Part shown: piece after piece, positions 18,073 through 26,545 of the stretch
How the letters are laid out: each line of letters starts with the position of its first letter
Position numbering within the stretch: position 1 is the stretch's first letter
NCBI GenBank assembly: GCA_902794535.1
Contig: CADBHQ010000007.1
Location: 1 to 64,000, forward strand
Origin: Fibrobacter succinogenes
GTDB lineage: Bacteria > Fibrobacterota > Fibrobacteria > Fibrobacterales > Fibrobacteraceae
Length of the DNA: 64,000 nucleotides
Reading direction: 5' to 3'
The notes under the pieces: model-generated
Seen by the model: only the letters and a program-made list of their open reading frames with translations
The model's database searches: none
What the model was told of the DNA's origin: nothing
Made by a program: the position numbers and the translations under genes

Positions 18073-19215
18073 ATGGCTACTGTAAGCATCATTGTTCCCA
18101 TCTATAATGTCGAAGCGGAATTACGCAAATGCGTTTCCAGTATTTTAGCACAAACCTACAAAGACATCGAGGTCATTCTTGTAGATGACGGCTCCCCCGA
18201 CAACTGCGGAGCAATCTGCGACGAATTTGCCAGCAAAGACGCCCGCATCGTGGTCATCCACAAAGAAAACGGAGGCCTAGTCAATGCGCGCAAAAGCGGT
18301 CTTGAAAGATCAACGGGCCGGTTCATTTCTTACGTCGATGGTGACGACTGGATTGAAGAAGATTTTATCCAAAACCTCATCGATTGCCAACAGAAATACA
18401 ACGTTGATATTGTAGCGGCTGGTTTTTCTAAAGACATCGGGGACATATCCGACGAGCACGCCAATGTAATCCCTTCTGGTCTTTACGACAAACAAAGAAT
18501 GATTGCCGAAGTATATCCAAGAATGATTTGCGCAGGTCCCTACTTCTATTTCGGCGTCTGTTCCTATGTTTGGAATAAATTATTCAAAAAAGAATTGCTT
18601 TACGATTGCCAAATGGCAGTAGACCCGCGCATTTCCATTGGCGAAGACACCTCCGTCGTTTATTCCGTATTGCTCAAGTCTAATTCGCTCTACATTAGCG
18701 ATAACGCTAGCTACCATTACTATCAAAAAGCTTTCTCTATGCTGAAAAGCATGGGTTCCCTAGAAAAAGAAAAAGAGAAAATCGGTTGGTTAAATAATTA
18801 TCTAGTAAATTCCTTGAAGGACACTCCCTCAGAATACAATTTGACGGGACAAATAGAGCGCTACATCGACAGCCTAAGGATTATTCGCTACGGAGAAACC
18901 AAAGACCCTTCACAGAATCGCTTTTTCAATGTGGATTCCGCAACTCGTGTGGCCATTTTCAACAGCGGAATCGTAGGCCAAAACATCTATTCCATCTACA
19001 CGACCAAGAAAATAGCCCCCATCACAGGATGGTTCGACAAGGACGCCGTCTTTTACCAAGCCCATGGTTTAAACGTAAAAGACTTCGACGAAATTCCAAA
19101 CACAGAATTTGACAAGATCATCATTGCAAATCTTGATGAGAAAAGCATTCTGAGCGCTCTGAAAATCCTTGAAAAATTCGAAATCGACCCGCATAAAATA
19201 ATTACCCTGCTGTAA
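18073..19215 (+). CDS. GT2 glycosyltransferase with C-terminal Rossmann-like domain
   Basis: Residues 1-~230 form a GT-A glycosyltransferase: VSIIVPIYNVEAEL, VDDGSPDN and YVDGDDWIEEDF carry the family 2 nucleotide-sugar motifs including the metal-binding DxD. Residues about 295-380 do not belong to GT2. They read VAIFNSGIVGQNIYS...ITGWFDKD...DKIIIANLD, a Rossmann-like half domain similar to the nucleotide-binding parts of PglD or to the C-terminal part of sugar methyltransferases. The extra domain may bind a nucleotide sugar or partner. It starts 4 bases after the SDR. Confidence 0.85.
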   Translation: MATVSIIVPIYNVEAELRKCVSSILAQTYKDIEVILVDDGSPDNCGAICDEFASKDARIVVIHKENGGLVNARKSGLERSTGRFISYVDGDDWIEEDFIQNLIDCQQKYNVDIVAAGFSKDIGDISDEHANVIPSGLYDKQRMIAEVYPRMICAGPYFYFGVCSYVWNKLFKKELLYDCQMAVDPRISIGEDTSVVYSVLLKSNSLYISDNASYHYYQKAFSMLKSMGSLEKEKEKIGWLNNYLVNSLKDTPSEYNLTGQIERYIDSLRIIRYGETKDPSQNRFFNVDSATRVAIFNSGIVGQNIYSIYTTKKIAPITGWFDKDAVFYQAHGLNVKDFDEIPNTEFDKIIIANLDEKSILSALKILEKFEIDPHKIITLL

Positions 19216-19340
19216 GAACATTGCGTACTCGCCAAGGGTTTCAAACAGCCCTATTTTGCAATGGCGGAAGGCATACTGCCAGCCGTAAAAAATCTATATT
19301 TAAGCAAAGAATTTATAAACTACCTTCAACGGGAAGCACC

Positions 19341-20399
19341 ATGTACTACGTTAATCCCATTATCAAGAGTTTTTTCCGCACAAACCAACCCGAAGGCCGC
19401 GGTAAATACGTAAGACTTGACCAAAACGAAAATCCGGACGGAATTCCACAATGGCTCTTTGACAAAGCTATGGCAAAAGTCACGCCGGAATATCTTTCCA
19501 TCTATCCGGAAGAATCCAAGCTCACAGCTGAATACGCCAAGGTCATCGGTCTCAAAGAAGAAAACATCGCACTCACCGACGGAAGCGTCGTTGCGATGGG
19601 CTACGTTATCAAGGTATTTGGTGAACCCGGCAAAGACCTCATTTGCGTCACCCCGACATTCGGCATGTACAAAGTCTATGCCGACATGCAAGGCATGAAC
19701 ACGAAGTTTGTACACTACGAAAAAGATTATACGTTCAATATCGAAAAGCTTCTCGTCGAAATCAACGAGAGCACAAGCCTTGTCTCTCTCGTGAATCCGA
19801 ACATGCCTATCGGCAACGCCTACACCATGGACGAAATCCGCAAGGTGCTCGACAAGGCCAAGGAAAACAATGCGCTTGTCATCGTTGACGAAGCCTATTA
19901 TCTTTTCCACAAAGAAACGGCGCTTCCGCTCCTAAAGGAATACGACAACCTCGTCATTCTCCGTACGTTCTCCAAGATGCTTTCGATGCCGGGACTCCGC
20001 ATCGGTGTTGTGATTTCGAGCGCAGAGAATGCCCAGTACATCCGCAATTACAAGCCGCACTACACGGTGAACGCGGTAGCACTTGCTGTTGCCGAAGAAA
20101 TGGTTGCGAACTATGACCGCGTCGTGAAAGAACTCACCGACAAATTCGAAGCGGGCAAAGCTTACCTGCTCAATGCGCTAATGGAAACCGACTACTCCTT
20201 CATTCCAACCGAAGGCTGCTTTATCTGCATCACGCCAAAGCACAAGACCGCAGAATACATCACCGACGAACTCAAGAATCGCGGAATACTTATCTTCTGC
20301 GGCAAGGGTGATTCCGCCGGATTCCTGCGCGTCACCATCTGGGACAAAAAATATATGGAAATGTTCATGAAAGAACTTGTGGACATTGACGTAGCCTAA
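19341..20399 (+). CDS. HisC-like class I/II PLP aminotransferase
   Basis: This 352-residue PLP enzyme resembles histidinol-phosphate aminotransferase: LDQNENPDGIP near the start, LVSLVNPNMPIGNAYT, VIVDEAYYLF, and the PLP lysine K212 in RTFSKMLSMPGLRIG. Upstream in-frame codons exist back to 19221, but GGGAAG just before the ATG at 19341 and the start of homology there fix the start. It is not in a histidine operon; it lies 25 bases before a cytidylyltransferase gene. HisC-like enzymes next to CTP transferases also occur in phosphonate and threonine-phosphate pathways, so amination or decarboxylation of a phospho-compound is plausible but unproven. Confidence 0.85.
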   Translation: MYYVNPIIKSFFRTNQPEGRGKYVRLDQNENPDGIPQWLFDKAMAKVTPEYLSIYPEESKLTAEYAKVIGLKEENIALTDGSVVAMGYVIKVFGEPGKDLICVTPTFGMYKVYADMQGMNTKFVHYEKDYTFNIEKLLVEINESTSLVSLVNPNMPIGNAYTMDEIRKVLDKAKENNALVIVDEAYYLFHKETALPLLKEYDNLVILRTFSKMLSMPGLRIGVVISSAENAQYIRNYKPHYTVNAVALAVAEEMVANYDRVVKELTDKFEAGKAYLLNALMETDYSFIPTEGCFICITPKHKTAEYITDELKNRGILIFCGKGDSAGFLRVTIWDKKYMEMFMKELVDIDVA

Positions 20400-20424
20400 T
20401 TCAATAGCGAGAACAGGATTTTCA

Positions 20425-21144
20425 ATGAAGCATGTAGCAATTATTCTGGCAGGTGGTTCCGGAACCCGGATGGGGGGAGCCATGCCCAAGCAATTTCTCT
20501 CTTTGATGGACAAGCCAGTCATTGTTTACACGTTGGAAAATTTCCAGCGGAACGAGAACATCGATGAAATTCTCGTCGTTTGCATAAAGGACTGGATTGA
20601 GCACCTTAAAGAAATTTTAGATGAATTCAAAATTCCCAAGGTAAAATGGATTGTTGAAGGTGGCGCGACCGGTCACGATTCTTCCCGCAATGGCATTTTC
20701 TTTTTGAAGGACAAACTGGAAGATGGAGACCAGGTAATTATTCACGATGCAGCCCGCCCCATTCTGCCCCAGCAAGCCATCAACGAGATGTTAAAAGTCT
20801 CGCACGAAAAAGGAAACGCATCTCTCGCTATTCCCTGCTACGAAACGGTGCTGTTTACCGAAGACGGTGGCAAAAGCGGACTCAAAGAATTGGATCGTAG
20901 TTCCATTATGCGTGTACAGACCCCGCAAGCTTACAACTACAAGTTAATCCGATCCATGTACGAAAAAGCCGAAGCCGAAGACAAACACGATTTTATTTAT
21001 GCAGACCTTGTTTGCACCTATTATGGTGAACGCATTTATTTTTCCAAAGGCTTTACGAACAACATCAAGATTACCCGCAAAGAAGACATTCCTCTTTGTA
21101 AGGCTTTGATGAAGTTTAGTGACGAAGAGCTGTTCAATTCCTAA
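20425..21144 (+). CDS. IspD/TarI-like cytidylyltransferase
   Basis: This 239-residue enzyme has the CTP loop ILAGGSGTRMGGAMPKQF (residues 7-24), HDAARPI and MRVQTPQAY, all shared by MEP cytidylyltransferase (IspD) and ribitol-5-phosphate cytidylyltransferase (TarI/Bcs1). Its place between a HisC-like aminotransferase and RpiB in a glycan operon with LicD genes argues for TarI-type activation of an alditol phosphate for the surface polymer rather than isoprenoid synthesis. If no other ispD exists in the genome, that reading would weaken. Confidence 0.88.
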   Translation: MKHVAIILAGGSGTRMGGAMPKQFLSLMDKPVIVYTLENFQRNENIDEILVVCIKDWIEHLKEILDEFKIPKVKWIVEGGATGHDSSRNGIFFLKDKLEDGDQVIIHDAARPILPQQAINEMLKVSHEKGNASLAIPCYETVLFTEDGGKSGLKELDRSSIMRVQTPQAYNYKLIRSMYEKAEAEDKHDFIYADLVCTYYGERIYFSKGFTNNIKITRKEDIPLCKALMKFSDEELFNS

Positions 21145-21157
21145 CCAAAGGATTCAT

Positions 21158-21592
21158 ATGATCAAGAAAATTGCAATTGGCGCAGACCACGCTGGAGTGG
21201 AATACAAGCAGCCCCTTATCCAATATTTAGAATCCAAAGGCTATGAAATTGTAAACGTTGGCACTGATACCACAGACGCCGTCGATTACCCCATCTACGC
21301 CAAGAAAGTTTGCGAAGAAGTCACAAGCGGACGAGTCGATACAGGCATTCTCATCTGCGGTACCGGAATCGGCATGAGCATGATGGCAAACAAGCAGAAG
21401 GGCATCCGCGCAGCTGTTTGCGGAGACACTAAATCAGCCGAATTCACCAGGCTCCACAACGATGCAAACGTTCTCTGCATGGGCGCACGCATTATCAATT
21501 TTGACCTCTGCAAGCAAATTACAGACATCTATCTTGCAACCGACTTCATGGGCGGCAAGCACAAAGTGCGCATCGACATGTTCGAAGATTAA
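21158..21592 (+). CDS. rpiB: Ribose-5-phosphate isomerase B family (RpiB/LacAB)
   Basis: This 144-residue enzyme starts MIKKIAIGADHAGVEYK and has the active-site cysteine C67 in ICGTGIGMS and the HNDANVLCMGAR segment. RpiB interconverts ribose 5-phosphate and ribulose 5-phosphate; close relatives act on allose or galactose phosphates. The ATG at 21158 with RBS AAAGGA is used; longer in-frame forms would overlap the cytidylyltransferase stop. In this context it could supply ribulose 5-phosphate for an SDR/TarI-type route to CDP-ribitol. Confidence 0.9.
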   Translation: MIKKIAIGADHAGVEYKQPLIQYLESKGYEIVNVGTDTTDAVDYPIYAKKVCEEVTSGRVDTGILICGTGIGMSMMANKQKGIRAAVCGDTKSAEFTRLHNDANVLCMGARIINFDLCKQITDIYLATDFMGGKHKVRIDMFED

Positions 21593-21594
21593 TC

Positions 21595-22410
21595 ATGGCA
21601 GCCGACAACTTTCCAAAGCTTGTATTTTACGCGCAATCAACACTGCTCGAAGGTCCCTCCTTCAGCAAGGACTTAAACCAGATTCTGTGCGTTTCTATTG
21701 AGCAGGAACGCCTATTTCTCATTAATCCGGACGAGCAAACTGTAAAGACATTCAAGACCCGCGGACAAGTTGGTTTCGCCGTTTTCGATGGTAACGACCA
21801 TATTATCTACGCCGCTTACGAGGGCGTATTTCGCCTGAATATTTCTACAGGCAAAGAAACATTCCTCTACCATCTGATTAGCGATCCGCAAATTCGCTAC
21901 AACGACGGAAAATGGGATCCGAAAGGCAGACTCCTCTTGGGGACGACCGGCTACAAGTGCTTCAAGGAAAAGCAATGTGCCCTATACAGCCATGACGGGA
22001 AATCGGCCAAAGTATTAGTCAGCGGCACAAGCATTTCCAACGGCATCGGATTTTACAAGAACAATCTGTTCTTCATCGACACGCCGACACGTAAAGTCGG
22101 TCGTTACCTCTACGACGAAAATGGAAATGCGATCTTCGACAAATACATCGTATCCATAGAAGGCATGGGCGATCCCGACGGCATGGATATCGACGACCAA
22201 GGCAACCTCTACGTTGCCATTTGGGGTGGTTCACGCATCGAGAAGTACAACCAGGAAGGACAAAAAGTCGGGGAACTCGCAATCCCTGCCCTCAACGTCA
22301 CCTCCGTATGTATCGCCGGCGACAAACTCTACATCACGACCGCAATGCACAACGACGGAACCGCAAGCGAACCGATGGCCGGCGGGCTTTTTGTTGCTGA
22401 CAAATTCTAA
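21595..22410 (+). CDS. SMP-30/gluconolactonase/LRE-like protein
   Basis: This 271-residue protein without a signal peptide has the six-bladed propeller pattern of SMP-30/gluconolactonases: LLEGPSFSKD near the N-terminus with a metal-site Glu, VSGTSISNGIGFYKNNLFFIDTP, and DPDGMDIDDQGNLYVAIWGG with the conserved DGM/D metal ligands. Members open sugar lactones. It starts 2 bases after rpiB. A lactonase beside an isomerase and cytidylyltransferase hints that the activated compound passes through an aldonate, which is speculation. Confidence 0.82.
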   Translation: MAADNFPKLVFYAQSTLLEGPSFSKDLNQILCVSIEQERLFLINPDEQTVKTFKTRGQVGFAVFDGNDHIIYAAYEGVFRLNISTGKETFLYHLISDPQIRYNDGKWDPKGRLLLGTTGYKCFKEKQCALYSHDGKSAKVLVSGTSISNGIGFYKNNLFFIDTPTRKVGRYLYDENGNAIFDKYIVSIEGMGDPDGMDIDDQGNLYVAIWGGSRIEKYNQEGQKVGELAIPALNVTSVCIAGDKLYITTAMHNDGTASEPMAGGLFVADKF

Positions 22411-22445
22411 CGACTTTTTAAAAGCATTCACAACCGGAACTTCAA

Positions 22446-23369
22446 ATGACTGAAATTGAAAGAATCAAGCAAGAAGGTTGGCTCCCGGAAAACTTCTGGA
22501 ACGAAGAAATCCGAGACGAATATCTGGTATCTGCCGAGATGAAAAAAGTATGGGCCATCGAAATGGACCTATATAGAGAAGTAACCCGGGTTCTCAACAA
22601 GTACAACCTGCGCTATTTCACCGATGGCGGAACAACGCTGGGCGGTGTTCGCCACAAAGGGTTCATCCCCTGGGATGACGACCTCGACATTTGCGTTCCA
22701 CGCGAAGACTACGAAAAACTGCACCAGCTGGCAAGCGAATTCAAGAGCCCCTATTTCTTGCAATCTACGGTTACGGATCCCGAATACGGTTACTCATTCA
22801 TGCGTTTGCGCAATTCCAACACGTCCGTGGTGGTAAAGCCTTTCACCCATGCAAAGTTCAATCAGGGCATCTACATCGACATCTTCCCGCTGGACAACGC
22901 CACCATGGAAGACATCGCGCCCCGCATGCAGAAAATCGAAAAACTGATTCTCAAGAATTCCGCTTACATGCGCAAGGACTTTCCTGAAAAAAGTGAAAAC
23001 GACTTGCAAAAGATCAAAGATTATCTTGATCCGAACAAGAAGCCCATTGACATCTGGAACGAAATCAACAAGGAAGCCACAGCCGACAACAGCATCGAAA
23101 CCGGCTATTGGTCCACGATTGTCACCACGATATTCGCTCCCTCCAAGAACATATTCCCCAAGAGCATTTTCGATTCCTACAAGGACATTCCTTTCGAATC
23201 CATATCTATTCGCGTTCCCGCTGGCTATCACGAACTGATGACCATTTACTACGGTAACTACATGGAATTTCCTCCTGTAGAAAAACGCGGAAACTGGCAT
23301 TCCATAGAATTCTTTCCAGATATTCCCTACAAGCAACTATATAAAGAGAAATTCGGATTAGAACTATAA
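22446..23369 (+). CDS. LicD family phosphotransferase
   Basis: This 307-residue protein has the LicD core: [23 protein letters not shown] (WDDDLD at residues 76-81, metal-binding aspartates) and IYIDIFPLDN. LicD of Haemophilus and pneumococcus transfers phosphocholine from CDP-choline to glycans, and the related FKRP/FKTN transfer ribitol phosphate from CDP-ribitol. It is the most divergent of three LicD genes in this locus and directly follows the cytidylyltransferase/RpiB/lactonase genes, so its donor is probably the CDP compound they make (inference). Confidence 0.88.
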   Translation: MTEIERIKQEGWLPENFWNEEIRDEYLVSAEMKKVWAIEMDLYREVTRVLNKYNLRYFTDGGTTLGGVRHKGFIPWDDDLDICVPREDYEKLHQLASEFKSPYFLQSTVTDPEYGYSFMRLRNSNTSVVVKPFTHAKFNQGIYIDIFPLDNATMEDIAPRMQKIEKLILKNSAYMRKDFPEKSENDLQKIKDYLDPNKKPIDIWNEINKEATADNSIETGYWSTIVTTIFAPSKNIFPKSIFDSYKDIPFESISIRVPAGYHELMTIYYGNYMEFPPVEKRGNWHSIEFFPDIPYKQLYKEKFGLEL

Positions 23370-23383
23370 ACAACATCAGGTTT

Positions 23384-24547
23384 ATGAAAGATTTAAGTGT
23401 TAGAACATCACGATTCAGCGATTCGATGATTCGCCAAATGACCCGCATTTCCTTGGACTGCGGGGCAATAAACCTTTCCCAGGGGTTTCCAGACTTTGAT
23501 CCGCCTAAAGAAATTACCGACCGTTTGAAAACGGTCGCCGACGAAGGCCCCCACCAATACGCAGTCACTTGGGGTGCTCCGAACTTCAGGGAAGCCCTAG
23601 CAAAAAAGCAGAGCCATTTTACCGGACAGTATATCGACCCCATGAAAAACGTCGTAGTCACCTGCGGCAGTACAGAGGCCATGGTGGCAGCCATGATGGC
23701 CGTGACAAACCCAGGCGACAAGGTCGTGCTGTTCTCCCCATTCTTTGAGAACTACATCGCAGATACCATTCTCTGCGGTACAGAGCCCATCTATGTACCC
23801 CTGATCCCGCCCGACTTCAAGTTCGACGTGGATGCACTTGAAAAAGCCATCAGCACCGAAGGCGTAAAGGCAATCCTCATTTGCAACCCATCGAACCCGA
23901 GCGGCAAGGTTTTCACGGAACAGGAACTCCAAGTTATCGCCGACATTGCCATCAAATATGACATCTACGTCATTACCGACGAAGTCTACGAACACATCAT
24001 CTACGCCCCGCACAAGCATAAGCACATGTCTACCCTGAAGGGCATGGAAGAAAGGACTCTTGTCTGCTCTTCCCTCTCAAAGACCTTCTCCATTACGGGC
24101 TGGCGTCTCGGCTATGTCATTTCAAGCGAACGCATCATTGACAGAGTCAAGAAAGTCCACGACTTCTTGACCGTCGGTGCGGCAGCGCCACTTATGGAAG
24201 CCACCGTTGTCGGCTTGAACTTTGGCGACGATTACTATATCGGGCTTCAGCAACATTACACCCACATGAAAAATCTTTTCACGCAAGGCCTCAAAGATTT
24301 GGGAATAGCATTCACCGACCCTCAAGGCGCTTATTTCGTGCTAGCAGACATAAGTAAATTCGGTTACAAAAGCGATGTTGAGTTCTGCGTGGATCTTGCT
24401 CAAAAAATCGGTGTCGGAGCCGTGCCGGCATCCTGTTTTTTCAAAGAAAACGTTCATCATCTCATCCGTCTGCACTTTGCAAAGAAAGACGAAACATTGA
24501 ATTCCGCGCTAAACAGACTTGAAAAAATAAACACACTGATCAAATAG
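23384..24547 (+). CDS. Class I PLP aminotransferase (methionine/kynurenine aminotransferase-like)
   Basis: This 387-residue fold-type I enzyme has INLSQGFPDFDPP, CNPSNPSGKVF, ITDEVYEHI and the PLP lysine K233 in SSLSKTFSITGWRLGY, a pattern of the YbdL/kynurenine aminotransferase branch. Such enzymes transfer amino groups between amino acids and 2-oxo acids. It lies 14 bases after the LicD gene and 16 before a GT2 gene, so it is part of the operon. It may make an unusual amino acid for the glycan, perhaps used by the ATP-grasp ligase; this is inference. Confidence 0.88.
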   Translation: MKDLSVRTSRFSDSMIRQMTRISLDCGAINLSQGFPDFDPPKEITDRLKTVADEGPHQYAVTWGAPNFREALAKKQSHFTGQYIDPMKNVVVTCGSTEAMVAAMMAVTNPGDKVVLFSPFFENYIADTILCGTEPIYVPLIPPDFKFDVDALEKAISTEGVKAILICNPSNPSGKVFTEQELQVIADIAIKYDIYVITDEVYEHIIYAPHKHKHMSTLKGMEERTLVCSSLSKTFSITGWRLGYVISSERIIDRVKKVHDFLTVGAAAPLMEATVVGLNFGDDYYIGLQQHYTHMKNLFTQGLKDLGIAFTDPQGAYFVLADISKFGYKSDVEFCVDLAQKIGVGAVPASCFFKENVHHLIRLHFAKKDETLNSALNRLEKINTLIK

Positions 24548-24563
24548 ACATCTTCTTAAAGCC

Positions 24564-25568
24564 ATGCTGAATAAAACTCAAGAAGAAATTACCGTAAAAT
24601 GGAAAAGTATGGATACCGAACATCCACTGGTATCCATAAAATGTTTGGCCTTCAATCAAGAGAAATACATTGCACAAACTTTAGATGGGTTCCTAATGCA
24701 GGAAACCGATTTTCCGTTTGAAGTGATTGTTCATGATGACGCTTCTACAGATAAGACAGCAGACATTCTTCGGGAATATGAAAAGAAATATCCGCTTATC
24801 GTAAAGCCCGTTTACCAAACGGAAAATCAATACAGCAAGCGAGATGGTTCCCTTACCCGAGCATCCAACGCTCCTTTGAAAGGCAAATATGTTGCCACTT
24901 GTGAAGGCGATGACTACTGGACTAACCCGCACAAGTTGCAAATGCAGGCCGATTTTCTCGAAAGTCATGATGACTATTTTGCCATTGGCCACAATGTGCG
25001 AATCGTTGATGACAATGGGAACGCCATGACTCAGGATAATCCCATATGGCGAAAATGGTTCGACACATACACCAATATGGAAGACAGGGATTATTCCATT
25101 CATGATCTTGAAGAGGGAATCATGTTTGGTCAAACCTGTACCCGCATGTATAGAAATATCGTTCAAAAAATGTCCGCCGATTTAGAGAAAAAATACTTTG
25201 CAATGGATTACACCAACGGAGACGTTTTAATTTCGCTCCTTTGTTTTTGCAAAGGTAAGGTTCGATGTTCGTCGTTGGTGGCTGCAGACCATCGCAAATC
25301 TATAATCAACGACAGTTGGACGGCCAAGACATTTAAAAAGAACATGACTCGCAGGGACATCTTATCTTTGCTGGAACAAGAAGATTTCGCCAACAGTTTC
25401 GGCATCTATCCCGACTTTACAGACCAGCAATACAGGCACGTACGCAGATCTTTTCTACATTTCAAGCAAAGCAAAAGTTGGTCTGATTTTTCCATATTTA
25501 TCGGCAATTTGCGAATAATAAGACACAAAATCAAATTTTTCAAGAGACTTTTTAAGATCATCAAGTAA
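24564..25568 (+). CDS. GT2 family glycosyltransferase
   Basis: This 334-residue protein has the family 2 GT-A motifs VSIKCLAFNQEKYIAQTLDG, VIVHDDASTDKT and CEGDDYW (DxD-type metal site), and a basic C-terminal tail (KFFKRLFKIIK) that may sit on the membrane. It transfers a sugar from a nucleotide donor to the lipid-linked glycan on the cytoplasmic face. Donor and acceptor are unknown. It is AT-richer than the aminotransferase gene before it. Confidence 0.88.
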   Translation: MLNKTQEEITVKWKSMDTEHPLVSIKCLAFNQEKYIAQTLDGFLMQETDFPFEVIVHDDASTDKTADILREYEKKYPLIVKPVYQTENQYSKRDGSLTRASNAPLKGKYVATCEGDDYWTNPHKLQMQADFLESHDDYFAIGHNVRIVDDNGNAMTQDNPIWRKWFDTYTNMEDRDYSIHDLEEGIMFGQTCTRMYRNIVQKMSADLEKKYFAMDYTNGDVLISLLCFCKGKVRCSSLVAADHRKSIINDSWTAKTFKKNMTRRDILSLLEQEDFANSFGIYPDFTDQQYRHVRRSFLHFKQSKSWSDFSIFIGNLRIIRHKIKFFKRLFKIIK

Positions 25569-25588
25569 TCCATACAGAAGAGTTGTCC

Positions 25589-26545
25589 ATGACTTTCGTC
25601 TACGTTCTCGTCAGCAATGAAAAAGACACTTATTATGAACAGACCATGATAAGCGCGTCCAGCCTGCTTGCGCACAATAAAGACGCGAAGGTCGTGATTA
25701 TCGTTGACCAGGGCACGGCGGCAACATTTACTGGTAAAAGGAAATTCCACGAAAAGCTCGGTGTTGAAATTCGCGAAATCCAGGTTCCTGAAAGTTACAA
25801 CAACCGAGACCGTTCCCGATTCTTGAAGACCACGATGTACCACTACGTCGACGAGGATTTTCTCTTTATCGACGGTGACACCCTTGTATGCGAAGAGCTG
25901 AAGCCAGACTTTAGTGAAGACAAGGCTATCGGAATGGTTCTTGACCGTCACCAGAAAATTTCCGAAGGCAGCTACCAGAATTTCTACGAGAAACGTTCCA
26001 AGCCTCTGCACTGGAGCGCCGGATACCAGGACATGCATTTCAACAGTGGCGTCATCTGGGTCAAAAAATCGCCCGAGGCCCAAAAGTTCTTTGACGAATG
26101 GCACAATCTCTGGAAAGAAACACTAGAAAAATACTCTGTCGTTTACGACCAGACCGCCCTCAACGAAGTCAACGTCCGTCTAGGCGGCATCGTGAAAGAA
26201 ATGGACGGCACCTGGAATTGCCAGGTAACGCGTAGGTCTTCGTTCCTGAAGCACCTATACAGTGCAAAGATCATGCACTACTATGCAAGCTTTGGCCTCA
26301 CCTGCTTTGACCTGGCAAGTAAAGATGTCCAAAGAAGCATCCTCGAAAAAACTCACGAGAAACTGGACGCCATCTTGGCAAATCCCAAAATCGCATTCAG
26401 TTCTGTGCAAGATGTGAATGCCGACCTCATCTCCGTAAAAGTCCAAAGAACGGCATTCTACAGGGCAATCGTATTCATGTACAAGCACCTGAAACCGATT
26501 TACCGTGCCATCGACAAGGCTTGCGGTCTGATTATTCGCAAATGA
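25589..26545 (+). CDS. GT8-like glycosyltransferase
   Basis: This 318-residue protein matches glycosyltransferase family 8: SASSLLAHN near the start, the DxD in FLFIDGDTLVCEE, MHFNSGVIWVKKSP and YDQTALNEV. Family 8 includes LPS galactosyl- and glucosyltransferases that retain anomeric configuration. I use the ATG at 25589 with an AGAAGAG site; a TTG two codons earlier is possible. Its stop codon overlaps the next start (ATGA), so the two genes are translationally coupled. Confidence 0.87.
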   Translation: MTFVYVLVSNEKDTYYEQTMISASSLLAHNKDAKVVIIVDQGTAATFTGKRKFHEKLGVEIREIQVPESYNNRDRSRFLKTTMYHYVDEDFLFIDGDTLVCEELKPDFSEDKAIGMVLDRHQKISEGSYQNFYEKRSKPLHWSAGYQDMHFNSGVIWVKKSPEAQKFFDEWHNLWKETLEKYSVVYDQTALNEVNVRLGGIVKEMDGTWNCQVTRRSSFLKHLYSAKIMHYYASFGLTCFDLASKDVQRSILEKTHEKLDAILANPKIAFSSVQDVNADLISVKVQRTAFYRAIVFMYKHLKPIYRAIDKACGLIIRK

